64,000 nt of DNA from Styela clava (Eukaryota > Chordata > Ascidiacea > Stolidobranchia > Styelidae), in the NCBI RefSeq assembly GCF_964204865.1, contig NC_135259.1:15262974-15326973 (forward strand), in the 5' to 3' direction. Positions 13,101-25,866 of the stretch are shown piece by piece. The position numbers and the translations under genes are program-made. The notes below the pieces were generated by a model, which was not told the DNA's origin, did no database searches, and saw nothing but the letters and a program-made list of their open reading frames with translations. Numbering within the stretch: position 1 is the stretch's first letter; each line of letters starts with the position of its first letter.

Positions 13101-16100
13101 ATGGCCCGCAGGCCGCCTGTTGCACACCCCTGGTCTAACCAGTGGTTTCCAACCTTTCATTATTTTGAATTAATCTTAAATTTGTCCCTCACTATGCACG
13201 AAAATGATTGACAAAACTCCCCCCTGGCGAGGTCGGGAGACACGGTTAAAACAATTTGAACATATAGCTACCAGAATAAAATTCGTATGTATGATTGTAT
13301 AAATAAAAAATATGGTAAGAGACGCAAGAGTCTTCAAATACTAACTTTTTGCATCTTCCATAAAAGATTTTGAGCCAGTTGTCTGGATCCAAAATGAATT
13401 TGATGGTGTACTGACAGTCGCAGTAGTTTCTGGAAAAGTGCAGCATTAATGAACAAACACAATGAAGCAGAATGAAAATACAGAAATAACAAATTATAAT
13501 TTTTTACACTGGAGCAAACATGGAAATCTTTGGCATAATTTAAAATTGAATATTAGAAATTTATACGGATATTATTGAAATGTCTACATACAGTAACTTC
13601 AGTCTATTATCAGTTGAACATTTATAGATTTCGGACAATGATGCGATCGAACACAACTCAAATCTAACTACACCTAGGTATAAGTCACTTATAAATTAAA
13701 CTAGATCATAAGCAACTTTTTATAGAATCGTAAAAAATCTAATTTTTGCTGGCACACCATACAGATTGTCAATAGCACACACAATGAAATGACAGTTCTT
13801 CAAATCAATATTCGGGAATTATCATTAGCCAAAATATCAACTGATATACCTCAAATCAAAATATTTATGGACTTTTGTTAATACCAGAAAAGAATGGAAT
13901 ATTTCAATATAAGCTGAAAGTTGAAATGTATGAAGTGGATTACGGTAAATGCTTTAATTAGGAAAATAAACCAACCTTTCTCCATTCCTATATTTTGTTT
14001 AAGCTCAGGTTTGTTCTTAAATTTTTTCAATGCTTCTTGCATTTTTCTTCTTCTTTTCCTTGCCAACTTTGTATGTCCAATCTTAAAAAAATTTTGATTC
14101 GATTTATTATTTATTAGGTTATATTTTGTTTTCTTGAAGAAGTTAGACTATAGTTCATCAGCTGGAGAGGAATTCAATTGGCGTAACTGAAGAATTTTTA
14201 CTTTTGTGTTCGAATGTAGTATTATTAATATTTCATACCTATTTATGGTAGTATTGAGAGGTTGTTAATAATAAAATGTGTGGCAAGAAAAATGGGTACT
14301 CCCGTAGTATGTGAACCAAGAAGACGGACACCGGAACATAGTATGTGTACCAGGTTAGGGTTAGGCCATAATTTCAAGTGTAAATACTACGGAAGTCACT
14401 TGCCTAGTCCCCAAACTCGTAATAGAACTAAAATGAGAAAAATTGGAATAAAATTATGGCCTGGTACCCTAACCTGGTACACATACTATATTCCGGTGTC
14501 TGCCATCTTGGTTCGAACACTACAGGAGCGCCGAAAAATGTACGAGCCAGCACCGCTGGTATTTAGTACAAGTCTTCAAAATATTCAAATAAAATTGCAT
14601 TCTGCGCTAAAATAGTGCAAGGTCAACTACTTTATAGAGTTAGATCAGACTCAAGCTACGAACTGAGGATATATCAAAGGTTACTGTATTATCAATCCCT
14701 AATTTACCACTTATCGCTTCCTTATATACAAGCAGGTCTCAAGGGGGACGTAGACTTCAAACTGAACCTAGGTATCATTCAATAAATAACATACCATGCT
14801 TGTTGTCTTTGTAACTGCTTTATTATCATCTGGAAATCCAACAGCAAGTTTATCGGGAACTCTACGTAATCTTCTTGTCACCCTACGTCCATCTTGACCA
14901 GTGAATGTACCATGATTATCAGTGTCATTATCAGATGAAGATGAACCACTTGTATCTATACATTCTGAGCATTGCCTGTATGAGAAGTTCACTGTTAGAA
15001 AGTGACATTATACAGAAAATATAAAAAGAGTTTTTTAAATCTAAAACAGATGATTATTAATAGCAATGTTGCCGAAGCTTCAGCTTCATTTTTAGACATA
15101 AAAACAGGAGCCTGATATACCTGAAGAACTGAAGGGCAAAAATTATGATAAAAGTGTTGCATAAAAAAAAATGGCATTCCAACAATTTAGTCAAGAATCT
15201 AGTTACCGGAGTAAACAATAAATGATACAAATATATAATTCAGAACACAAAACTTTAATTTTAATAAGTCAATGCTTTGTAACAAAAATGATAAAAGTAT
15301 TTTTATAGATTATGGATTTTTAAATTCATTTTCCATTTTTTCAATTACAATTTTCAGAATCAAATTATCCAAACTTTCTGGCCATTGTGATAAAATCTCC
15401 CTATCCTTACCTGAAAATCTAACATATTACCAAAGTACCAATTTCCAAACTTATTAAGCTTATTATGGGTATATTATGTAAATTAGCATAATACATGTTT
15501 CCTTACCATAAAGAAAACTTTGTTCGTTTAGGCATTTGAGTTAGTGGAGGATCAAGACATGCAAGATGTTGCCACTCTCTACAAACGTCACATTTCGCTA
15601 ATAAATGTTGATTTTCTTGTCCGTTACATATCCCACAACTTTTCAGTTCAATGATAGATTCTGTAGGGAAATAGTAAATAAATGGGAATTAAAAAAAATC
15701 AAGGCAATTTGAATGCGCAAGGTGAAAAATATTTTTTCAATAAAATTTTTTTTAATAATAGAGGTCGATGGCAATGCGCTTTAAAGTGAATATAAAAAAA
15801 AAAAATTATGAAAATGGGTACTCCCGTAGTGTGTGTACCAGGTTAGGGTTAGGCCATAATGTATTCTGATTTTCCTTATTCAAGTTCTATTACGAGTTCG
15901 GAGACTGTCTGTGTTAGCCAAGTGAATATACCCCCTGCCCATAGATTTCAGTCCCTTTACACAACTTGATGTAAAGTAGGCGAGCAAAATTATTTATCTC
16001 CATATTGGTACATATACTTCTGGAGCACCGAATTTTCTGACGGATACTTTATTTTCAACACAGACACCTTTCACCAAACATATAAAACTGTAGTATGATT

Positions 16101-19100
16101 GAACAGCTATTCGGATATTCATTTTTCATGGTTAGAGGAGATTTTAGAGATACTTATCGGTAAGGTTTCAAATGTCAATATGGAAGACAAAGTATGATGG
16201 AACCAATACAAGAACCAGTTTGGTTAAAAAAAACACTTACCGGCATCAGGAATATTATCTTTATTAGAAGCAGGAGATGTTGGTGAAGTTGGCAAATCTC
16301 TTCCGGTACCATCCCCTTCCCAGCTGAGTCTCTGAATAAGAAAACATTAATTTTTTTATACAATTTCACATTTTTTTTGTCACGATTAATTCACCATTAT
16401 AGGTTCAAATAAGGATATGAGATTACTCAAGTAAAAATTGCATTAACTGATAAGTGTACTCGTAAATCTCAGAAAACAGGACAAAATGTTTGGAAGTTCT
16501 ATGTCTCAAAATCCAATATTCCTAGAGCCATTATGTGTTCCTAAGTTGTCTCTATTTTTCTCTATCAGTCAACCTGATTTAGTATTATCATTTAACAATA
16601 TTGCTTCACTTCATTTTGGATATATATGTGAAAGATATCATAAGTTCTCACCTTAGAAGTCGGGGAAACTTGAAGATTCGACGAGTGAGTCATTTTTCGA
16701 GGAGTAATGGACTTCCTTCGTTTTGATCTGAATAACAATTGATTTTATAATTGAAGCGAACAAAAAGCAATATTTAATCATTTTAGACAATAAATGAATT
16801 ATGTCATGCAATCTAACAAAGTCGTCATATATTCAAACAAGGTGCAAATCTAACATTGGAATGCAAATGAAGATAAAAATGAATTCAACAATTTCATTCA
16901 AATTTATGTTGAACCAATTTGATGGAATTTACGACAGGGTATTTGTTAATTCTAAGTATATTTGCTTTTATTTCATTTGAGACAGTCTAGAAAATTATCA
17001 TAGGATATTCTATAATTTTGAATCATTTCTCAAGCAGCCAACATTTTATCCAAACGAAAATATTCATCCATCCCTAGATAAAGAACAAAATCAGTCAACA
17101 TTCAAGAGAGTATAAGTTATAGAATTGAGCAAAAAACTTACCCTAACACTGGAGCAATGTGGGAATATGGACTTCTAGCCCAATCAGCGATTGAAGATAA
17201 CATTTGTTTCAAGTTATCCAAGTCATTTTTCAAATCATTGCGATTTGATTTAAGTTCATTGATTGTTTTACGATGCTGAAATATAAACAATAAAGGTATA
17301 GATTTATCATCTATTACCGGGGCAATACAAGTCGGAATTTTGTAGTTGAACAAGTTTATTGATAAACACTCTTCAGGCAGCATTCTTTAATTTAAGAGCG
17401 AGGTCTTGAAAATCAAGCATAATTTTGCTAATTTAACACTCTTGGGTAGGGTACTCCCGTAGTCTGGATACCAGGTTAGAGTTAGGCCATAATTTTATTC
17501 TGATTTTCCTGATTTTAGTTCTATTACGAATTCGGGGACTGTCTGTGTTAGCCAAGTGAATATAGCCCTGCCCATAAGTTTCAGTCCCTTTACACAACTT
17601 GATATAAAGTAGGCAAACAAAATTAGTTACCTCCATATTGGTACATACACTTCTGAAGCGCACTTTTCAGTGCTGGTACCCATGATTGACCTCATGCACA
17701 TATATTTGCGCATTGGTCTATCAATTCACTCCACTACCCAACTATACATCGGCCAACATACCTCATTATATTTATGTCTTTCCCATTCTTGTTCTTCTGA
17801 TAATCCTCGATTAGTTGCGATCGCTGATGAAAGACAGCTTTTTTCCTCTTCTATTCTTAACTCACGATCAACGAAATAAGCAGAGAAGTCAGTTGTCAAG
17901 GAAGGAGCAACATAATGACGCTTTCTTATCTCTGTTGCCTTGGGAATGATAGTCGCAGGACACTATAAAGGTAGGTAGCAATGTTTTGTGTCGAAGTTAA
18001 AATTTTAAATTCCCTGGAGGCGGGACTCTGACTCTCAATGGTGATAAAATAAGTCAAAACTTCCGACTCAAGTCAAACTCAAAAAGCAGCAATTTTACCA
18101 AGCAATTTTGTCAGTATAGTAATACGCCTTATATGAGCCAAAGTTATTGTTATCAAAATTTGATTTACTCGGCGTTCAGAGTTTCTACATTCATCAATTG
18201 CCAATTTTATCAGACTCCATAGCCCTGGTTTAAGGTTGTATTAACCCCCAAAATGATAGGGTGAATGGGCAAACAATGCCAAAGGTCGAATTATGTGATA
18301 CTTCAATCTTAGGAACATCACGTAAACAGTTTTCTGCTATTTCTAGTTAGATGGGAGAATTGACAAATACTTTGTTATTGACCAATAACTCGGCAAATTT
18401 ACTTTAGTATTAATTCCAAACATCTTTTCTGCTTTGTTATTCAGCAATCGAGTGAAATGAGCATCAGATGACAATAATCTTGGTATTTGTTCTAACGGAG
18501 GTCTTGGCGGTATATATGTGTCACTTCGTTTTCTTTTGGCTTGTCTCAATTCAATTGTTTTTCCAGTGACTTTATTCTAAAAATTGGGATTGATTGAAAA
18601 ATTGATCACACAGGAAAATAGAATTATACAATCAATTTAGACAAACAAATTTATTTATCAGATGTTGCTTATGCACGATTCATCAATGGCTTAAATAAGA
18701 GGTTTATTCCGGCAAATATTACAAGCAGAATAATTTCATATATGCCATAATTAATATTATTTATATTTATTGCTATACTATCGCTAGTAAATATTGGCAT
18801 TCTACCTTTTCTATCGCACTTCTTTGAGCCAACTTATACTTTTGAAGTTCAGAAGTTTTCAAATGCAATATAAACCGTTTTTGTCGTTTTTTCATTTCTT
18901 CTTTATTTGAATGCAGAGGACAGTTGGCGTAATAAGTTTCCCCAAAATTAATGTTGTTGTTATTATCACCAGATCCTGAAAGTTTTGATAGCAATCCATG
19001 TCGTTGAGCGCATGTCACATGAAATGTCGACTTGCATAATCCAGCATCACATTTTATGCAAATTCCTGGGATTGAATAAATTAATATTTAATGAGGAATA

Positions 19101-22100
19101 AAATATAGAACATCATATTCTTATTAAAAGTAAAAAATAAATAACTTTTTTTTAAATTAATGCACCCTTCATTTTGCTCAATCAGCCAAATTATCCAAAT
19201 ATTGGTAATCCCATTATTCAAGGTGTCATCTGACAAAAAAAACCTAAAAAATTTGCTAGGCTTTCAACAACCTAGACATTCGTTTAAAAAAAATGTATGT
19301 CTTCTATTCCAAAAAAGTCCCTGTAAGAGATTCCACTGATGGGCCAGCCATTCCAAGCAACTGTTAAATTTCATCAATTTTCTAAAAGTGTGGTGAAAGT
19401 AATTGTTTTGCATTTTTTATACCAAAAGACACTTGAATCTTATTGGACTGCTTTCATTTCGACAAAAAAAGTTAAACTTTCACCCAGGTTTTCGACAATT
19501 TACACAAAGTGGCATGGAATGTAGAAATTTTGATATAATCGACATTGTGACGGGACTGATCACTGATGACTCGTAATACAAAGTGTTTGATTGTCTGGTA
19601 CAGTTATTTCATTTCAAATAGATGCACTGGACTTGAGTTAAAAAAAGCTTAGATGTTTGCAGTGCTGTAGGACATGTTTTCCCCCAATTCATAGATTTAT
19701 TACCAGAATTTTAGAGGATGATGGAGACCGCTGTTCCAGAGTGGAAAAATTTCCAGTAGTGTCGTGTCCCATACAATGCGCACATTATCACCATGCATCT
19801 ACACTGTTTCAGTGCTACACACTGTTAATGCATGGCGGAATTGCTGTCTCGTCGTTTCACGCTATACTTTACTATATATTTATATTTTATATCCACTAAG
19901 TAAGTCTTGTGTGTAACTTTTGTGCAATTTTGTTCAAACCCCATAATGCAACTGATCGGACAATGATACAACGTATATTTTGGTTTGACTACTAAAGATA
20001 TTTGTAGGCACAAAGGTTTTTGGGCGTGAGTATGAGATTTGAAGAGAGATTTTTAACCAGCGATGCCAGCGTAGCAAGTTTCAACACCAATATACTCAAG
20101 AAGGAAAACCAATCGTTACTGCTAAAGACATTCAATTTCCTGATATTAATTAAAACTTATGAAACATATCATTGTTGGCTTACCTGTCTTAGACACAAGT
20201 CTATCTTCACATAAAACACAATCTTTTGCTCCAAACATTTTATTATTACAGTCGTTCAAATTTATATAAATAGTGCTTTTGGCTACGGGAGATTTCCTTG
20301 AATTCGAAGGTGAATTGTATAGAAAGTCCGCAAGAATATTTCTGCAAACAACATGATATCCAGCATTAAAAAATATTGTTACATTGAGTTAATTAACTAA
20401 CACAATATGGATTCACTATTAGAGTTATTTTTTCTTTAGTATTTCATAGGAAAATCAGGCAGAGATGAGGAAGGCGAGTTGACATTGCCTTTATTCATTA
20501 GCGCCGATGTGTTTACAACTCGAAAAAGCATAAAGTACACATTAACGATCACAAAATTGAGGCAACAATTTTTTTCCGTGTATGTGTGTCGTGAGTTTTT
20601 TCCCTGATAATTCGGCACGTGTGAACAAGTTTGGGAACCGCTGCAATAGACAGTAAATGATAGAGAAGCAGAAAATAAAAAGACAAAATCGCACCTGGCA
20701 CAAACGAGATGACACCATCTTCCACATTTTGTTTCTTTCAAGCATCCCCAGGTGTTAGGACAGAACTGGCAAACCTGAGTGAATGAGAATCATATGGACG
20801 GTAATGAATGAATAGTAATATAACCATTATTAATCCTCATATAAACTTCTTTGACCTTTTGAATCCAGTTTTCTGTACCCATTTGTATAGTCATTTTCCC
20901 ATTTTTTACTCTTCAAGCTATAACTTCGTTCACAGCTTTTTAGTGGTGTATGCCAAGTGCTATTTTGTGAGGTGATAATAAGTAATCTTCAAACAATTTT
21001 TGCAGTTTAGTGAATTTGTGCAGTAAAGTTGGGTATTAATTTAATATATTTATCTCAAGTGTTAACGTTTTTTTAATTTCTCTAGCAAAATACTTACATT
21101 GTCATTTCCACTTTGTACACAAGAATCACATATCCAAACACCATCAAGACTTCCTCTGCTATTCGACTTGAATTGGATATTGTAACAACCTGGAAAGTGA
21201 GATAATTGAAGATATTATTATTTAATATTTAAAAATTATAAATTGGGCAGGAAGCATTATGAAAATCTCCAGTTAATAAGACTAATTACATAATACATTT
21301 TGGGCTATTCCAAGTGACACTACAGGACAATTCCAGAAATTTTGCATGTTGTTCGATGCAATATATTTTTACATTTTCAGCTACATGTTTTGTTTCATTG
21401 TCCAATCAGTTGCTTTATTGAATATGTAAATAATTGCACAAAAGTTACACCCAAGACTTACATAGTAGATAAAAAATATAGTAAAATATAGCGTGACACT
21501 ACAGGACGGCAAATCTACCATGCACTAACAGTACGTTGTGTTGTGCTGTGCTGTAAATTTATGCGATGGTACAGTAGGAGCCCATAATATTTTCTGGTGC
21601 AGTAGCTGAACTACCTCTCTATGTGTAGCTCAAGTTACTTAATGTAACACTGTAAATCCATGCCAATAATGTGCATATTGTATGTGACACTACAGGACAT
21701 TTTTCCACTTCGGAATAGCGGCCTCTATCATCTCTTAAAATTCTGATAATAAATCATTAAATGGGTGAAGAAATGTCCTAAAGCACTGCAAACATTTAAA
21801 CTTTATTAACTTAAATCCAGTGCGTCAATTCCAAATGAAATAACTGTACCACACAATCAAACACTTTGTGTCAGGAATCATCACAAAATATGTAAATTAT
21901 ACCAAAATTTCTACATTTCGGGCCATTTTTTATAAACCATCAAAAAAATAGGTGAAATTTTAAATTGTTCGATGAAATGAATGCAGTCCAATAAAATTCC
22001 AATGTCTTTTGATATCAAAAATGAAAAAAAATTACTTTCACTACACTTTTTCAAAAATTGATGGAATTCAACTTTTGCTTGGAATGGCCCTTTTTTGGAA

Positions 22101-25100
22101 ATGATCAGTATCTTGTGAAAAATCAAAATACCCAAAGAAACTCGTGTTAAGCCAAACGCTAGCTTTGGGGCAAAGCTTTGATATTGCTATTTAAAGATGT
22201 GGATTGTTGAATAAAGAGGTTTGCATCATAGATGATTATTCATTGCAAAAGTGGAAGGTTTGACAAATAGCCTATCACAGGTTTTGAAATTTCTAACTGT
22301 CAGGTCAGTATTTCAGGCATATGTCAATATGCCACACCATAATTATGATTTAAAAAGTAATCCAAGGTCTGTAAAGTTATTTTTACAATAATAATAATAC
22401 CTGTAATAATAATTGTAATAACTGACCTTCGTGAACTGAGATTCCACACATCTGACAAGTCAATGACTGACTTCTAAACATTGTATCTACTTCATCCAAG
22501 CAAACTGCACATATGGCATCAGGCCATGTTGCCATATTTTCCACCTACATATAAACAAATGATACAGTCTTGTTCATATAATATTTAGATCAGCATGTTC
22601 AAAATAGTTCATATATAAATGTTCCAAAATAAAGGGAGAATTGAAGAAAAAATTCTGAATAGTACGTCACTCCTACAGGTAAGAAAATGATGTTAATCAC
22701 AAAATTAGTTGAATTTGAGAATTGTAAGTAAGTATGATGCTGAGAACAACATAAATGATTTCTTAATGAATTCACCATGCACCAATGAAATTTGGATAAA
22801 TTTTTATTTTTTATCTCACTAATCTAGTGATCAGAAGACGTTTTATTTTTGATAACTAACAGGAAAGGCGTATTCATGGAGCTCGATTATAAACATTGGA
22901 AACACAATAATATCTGAATACCACAATCTATATTTTAGCTTTACTGTATCAGAACAGCAATAATGAAAAGAATAAGTGGATTAGTCAGCAGAATAAGATA
23001 TTGCTACTTACAGCAATTTCTGATTGTCTCCATTGTTTCTTAGCTTGAGTTAATATTTCTGCTGTAGAAGTTGGTAATCCATAATATTCTGAAAATATCT
23101 GTGAATGCAGTTCCCTCACTGTCTGCTGGGTTGATATTTTCTTAGGTTTGCAATGTTTCACAAACTTACCTATTGAAATAAAATATAATGAAGAACTGAA
23201 AAATAATTCAATTCAAATGCCTACTGAATATTGCATACCATCTTAGTTAGTCTCACATTCAGTGCACGATTGTGAAAATGGAGAGTAGTCCTAATTAATC
23301 TGTTTGAGTCTTTGAGATATATTAATTTATAACATTTTCACATTTTAATAGTGGAATCACAAACTAAAAGTACACACCCTGTACATGCGCTTTCACCTCA
23401 AAAATCTAGGTCACACATGTTTTCTTGCTTTGCAAAAATCTAGATCTCTTCATCACTACCTATTAATAACTCGCTAATTATATGACATAATTCAACTAAA
23501 ACCAATAGGCTACTGGTCCGAGATATGATGAATGCACATGCAAAAAAGGCTATGTAATTTAATATAAGGTCTGAAATAACAGTGATTGAGATAAGAAAAA
23601 CTCACTCTTCTGTAAACTAGAACAAGATGCCCCTTGACTTGTTTTCTTAGATGAAGATTTTTCTTGTTCATTGGAATGATCACTTTCATTTCCTTCTTCA
23701 TCTGTGGATGATGACTCCGTATTGCAATCTCCAGAGTCACCTGAAATAAAAGTATCAGAAATAGCGAAAAGATGAATCATTGTTTTCAACTTGTTATCCG
23801 TCATAGACATTGCCTGCATCTCTTTAAACCCATAATGATATTTTTAACACGCGATGGAATGAATATGATTCCTTCAAGTTCTTGACCGAGCCATCAAAAA
23901 TTTTTCAGATATCTACCATTAAAATTAAGGGCGCTCCAGAAGTGTGTGTGTACCAATATGGAGACTACTTTACATCAAGCTGTGTAAAGGGACTGAAAGC
24001 TATGGGCCTACATTCACTTGGCTTACACAGACAGTCCCGAACTCATAATAGAACACTCCGGGAGTACCAAATTAGGTAAGTAGGTATAAATTATAACTGA
24101 AAAGCATGGGTATATATCATGAATGTAAAAAATTTAAAAACCAAAAAATTTAACCATTCTTCTGATCGCATTGACATGAACTGCTTTATTAAGAGTAGCA
24201 CATTTAGTAACACATAATTTTAAACTATGGCTCTTTAATAAATTCTTAGTACCGATCGGTACTTCAGTACTTCGTTCAGAGATCCGACTCCGACATGGCC
24301 GCTATGGCCAAACCTATGGCGACTGACTTTTTAGCTGCCACAAACCAATGGCGAGATTGCGTTACCGCGGCAGCAAATTGAAAACTAATGGCGGGTAAAA
24401 TTTTGCTTCCGTTACCACGGCATGTTGGCTGTAATGGCAGAGCTGCCCCTGATGGTGACAAATATTATGTAAGTTGGCACATTCTTGTTATGGATACAGA
24501 TTTGATGGATTTGGGGTTGGGTTTCAGGTTTAAGTAGATATAATTCCGCTTGATAAATCAAAATCTGGTCCATGACTTTGTGAATATACCGGTAATAGCG
24601 TCATAAACCATGACAAGAGACGCCATCGGTTCGTTCAAGGCAGGATCTGCCATGAAGTGCTAAGAACTGCAACTCTCTTTCTGAGTGAGTGCATGTGACA
24701 AATATCACTCACTCTCATCATCGTCATCTTCATTCTCTTTTGAGATTGTGAAATCTTCATCTTCCTCTTCATCCTCATCATCATTTGTCATCAATCCAAC
24801 AAGATTCTCTTCATTTACTTTGATCTTACGCTTGTTGGGACCACGAGTCACTAAAAAAAGGCATTACAAAATATTATATAAAAACCATAATTTTATAAGT
24901 AATGTTTGGGGTCAAAGGTCGAACGTCCATTTTTGCTCTGATTTAACATATTTTTCATCTAATAATTTGGATGTACCGGTAACCAAAGTCGCACAAACAC
25001 TCTCAAAATTAGCAACAAACTGTAGAAATAATGTTTGGGGGTCAAAGGTTAAACGTCCATTTTTGCTATGATTCAACGTATTTTTTATCCAATACTGGTA

Positions 25101-25827
25101 ATTTTACACGGATGTATTGAGAGGTATCTTAGGTCGAAGTCAGTTTCACGCGGGCACAGTTGTTTTGCACGCCGTGAGCTATAATTGCACGCCAGAAATT
25201 CCTATTTGTACGCGGGAATTTCTGATTGCACGCCCGATTTCTCGTTCAAAAAGGCCATGAAATCCAGACTGGCCCGGAATGGCATCGGCGCCAACGACAA
25301 ACAGATAAAGAACCGACCCCCGTCAGCGATCTATCTCATAGAATTTGGCAAGCTCTATGCCGTGATTGTGACGTCGTAGTGACGCAATTTTCGGATGGTG
25401 TAGTCAGGTGAGGGTTAGGATTGGCATGTCAAAAAATTGTTATGCTACGCCTACTACTACTAGAAGTACGTTAGGTACGAAACTACACAAGACCCGGGAT
25501 CGTCAGGGCAAATAAACGAGAGAAATAGCTGTTAGATTTCGGATGCGCAGACAAGCAAGGTTCCAATGCAAGCAAAACCAGAAAACAACATGCAGACATG
25601 ACCACACCACAGCAACCCATTCTGAAATGGTGTTATGAACGACAACACACTACTGTTCCGTACCGTATCAGTCTGCCGATACCGGTAGCTGGATAGTGAC
25701 TGCAGTCTGCATGACCGAGTGAACTGTAACGTTGAAGCATACCGGTACCGTACCGGTACCGTAGGTTTCAAAATAACATAAAATATGACATAGACTACTT
25801 ACTCATCGCCTTGTACATGAAACTCAT
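10141..25827 (-). CDS. PHF14: PHD finger protein 14 (PHF14), 21 coding exons
   Basis: Exons, 5' to 3' (high-low coordinates): 25827-25803, 24850-24713, 23740-23606, 23169-23012, 22544-22427, 21189-21098, 20774-20695, 20341-20184, 19065-18806, 18576-18403, 17962-17762, 17275-17142, 16727-16652, 16331-16241, 15660-15507, 14975-14795, 14081-13976, 13429-13346, 12511-11821, 11353-11191, 10611-10141. They total 3690 nt in one frame, 1229 residues (human about 890-950). PHF14 is a nuclear chromatin reader. An acidic N-terminus (about 30-60) is followed by PHD1 (about 160-215, CAVCLDE, HEGCYN), an extended PHD (about 223-345, CQFCPN, GRWCHLVCA, HVTCAQRHGLL), a helical stretch (about 480-545), PHD2 (about 620-670, CLDPPL, WQCSEC) and PHD3 (about 975-1024, CDVCNKC, CDPPLKA, WECSNC). 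The 691-nt exon 19 adds a long basic linker. The start is the weakest point: the frame stays open upstream to an acceptor at 25867, so another 5' exon is possible. Confidence 0.92.
11592..11778 (+). mobile_element. MITE, GTACTCCC family, PHF14 intron copy
   Basis: The left end is degraded (GTACTCCCATGG) and the right end is TGGTACACATACTTCTGGAG followed by CGCC. The middle carries the shared GGGACTGTCTGTGTCAGCCA block. It ends about 40 bases from the donor side of the 691-nt exon. Confidence 0.7.
12808..13132. mobile_element. Non-autonomous hAT-like element with perfect 8-bp TSD
   Basis: The left end CAGGAGTGTGCAACATTTTT and right end GCCTGTTGCACACCCCTG are inverted repeats. They are flanked by GTCTAACC at 12800-12807 and 13133-13140, a perfect 8-bp target duplication typical of hAT transposons. 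Subterminal GGCGGGCCA and GGGCCGGG motifs match the other GC-rich ends in this window. A second hAT-like start, CAGTGGTTTCCAACC, begins at 13140, but I could not find its other end. Confidence 0.9.
14294..14532 (+). mobile_element. MITE, GTACTCCC family, foldback copy
   Basis: It starts GGGTACTCCCGTAGTATG and ends with ACTACAGGAGCGCC. Unlike its relatives it is nearly palindromic: the left arm (GACGGACACCGGAACATAG, ACCAGGTTAGGG) recurs inverted in the right arm (CCCTAACCTGGT, ACTATATTCCGGTGTCTGCC). It lies in a PHF14 intron. Confidence 0.75.
15816..16029 (+). mobile_element. MITE, GTACTCCC family, full-length copy
   Basis: The left end GGGTACTCCCGTAGTGTG and right end CTTCTGGAGCACC are imperfect terminal inverted repeats: GG, CTCC, GTAGT/GAAGT and TGTACCA are shared. 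The core holds GTTAGGGTTAGGCC, TACGAGTTCGG, CTGTCTGTGTTAGCC and TTACACAACTTGATGTAAAG. About 214 bases long, non-coding. Confidence 0.85.
17449..17662 (+). mobile_element. MITE, GTACTCCC family, full-length copy
   Basis: It is colinear with 15816-16029 over its whole length, with the same order of blocks. The left end is GGGTACTCCCGTAGTCTG and the right end CACTTCTGAAGCGC. It lies in the intron between PHF14 exons 11 and 12. Confidence 0.85.
19306..19975 (+). repeat. Inverted repeat arm A in PHF14 (partner at 21380-22098)
   Basis: It pairs in reverse orientation with 21380-22098. Examples are GGCCAGCCATTCCAAGCAA against TTGCTTGGAATGGCC, the block containing ATTGGACTGC against GCAGTCCAAT, and ACACAAAGTG against CACTTTGTGT. 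The two arms lie in introns on either side of exons 6-8. They are probably two copies of one mobile repeat in opposite orientation. Confidence 0.8.
20451..20650 (+). mobile_element. Fragment of the CAGCGTTTCCC hAT-like family
   Basis: AGGCAGAGATGAGGAAG, GAGTTGACATTGCCTTTATT and a terminal GTTTGGGAACCGCTG match the same order of blocks near the right ends of the elements at 27295-33053 and 48840-49583. The left end is missing. It ends about 45 bases from the donor side of PHF14 exon 7. Confidence 0.6.
21380..22098 (-). repeat. Inverted repeat arm B in PHF14 (partner at 19306-19975)
   Basis: It is the reverse-complement partner of 19306-19975. It also contains copies of GTGACACTACAGGAC near 21490 and 21680, and a third lies just outside at about 21311; none corresponds to a known binding site that I recognise. 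Both arms contain small gaps relative to each other. Confidence 0.8.
23428..23560 (-). repeat. Interspersed repeat, family R2, partial inverted copy
   Basis: Read on the - strand it contains TGCATGTGCATTCATCATAT, TCGGACCAGTAGCCTATTGG and AATTATGTCATATAAT, matching 2110-2380 and 9250-9640. It lies in PHF14 intron 3. Confidence 0.65.
23929..24068 (-). mobile_element. MITE, GTACTCCC family, shortened inverted copy
   Basis: It starts GGCGCTCCAGAAGTGTG and ends CTCCGGGAGTACC, the family ends in reverse orientation. The block with TTAGGGTTAGG is deleted, so this copy is about 140 bases instead of about 214. It lies in PHF14 intron 2. Confidence 0.8.
24294..24675 (+). repeat. Interspersed repeat R4, PHF14 intron 2 copy
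   Basis: It is colinear with 62393-62778. Shared blocks include GGCGACTGACTTTTTAGCTG, GCCACAAACCAAT, GAGCTGCCCCTGATGG, GTTATGGATACAG and GCCATGAAGTG. It is GC-richer than its surroundings and non-coding. Its class is not recognised. Confidence 0.7.
24901..25100 (+). repeat. Two direct repeats of about 75 bases
   Basis: 24901-24980 and 25030-25100 both begin AATGTTTGGGG and share GTCAAAGGT and AACGTCCATTTTTGCT. A short echo (GGTCAAAGGTCGGGGAAACG) occurs near 47140. They lie in PHF14 intron 1. Confidence 0.7.
25366..25500 (+). repeat. Interspersed repeat R3, PHF14 intron 1 copy
   Basis: It is colinear with 61568-61685: GTAGTGACGCAATTTTC, GTCAGGTGAGGGTTAGGATT, TTATGCTACGCC and TACGAAACTACAC recur in order. 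See the foldback element at 61430-61685. Confidence 0.7.
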
Positions 25828-25866
25828 GATTTGTGGGCATTTGAATCCAGCACCCAAGTTTGATTT

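Noticed and set aside
14262-14615. A 117-codon frame as a gene
   Set aside because: It lies across a foldback MITE; its length comes from the palindromic element and has no domain.
24685-25071. A serine-rich protein on the + strand
   Set aside because: It is the antisense of the acidic (GAT/GAA-rich) PHF14 exon 24713-24850 and then runs through an intron.
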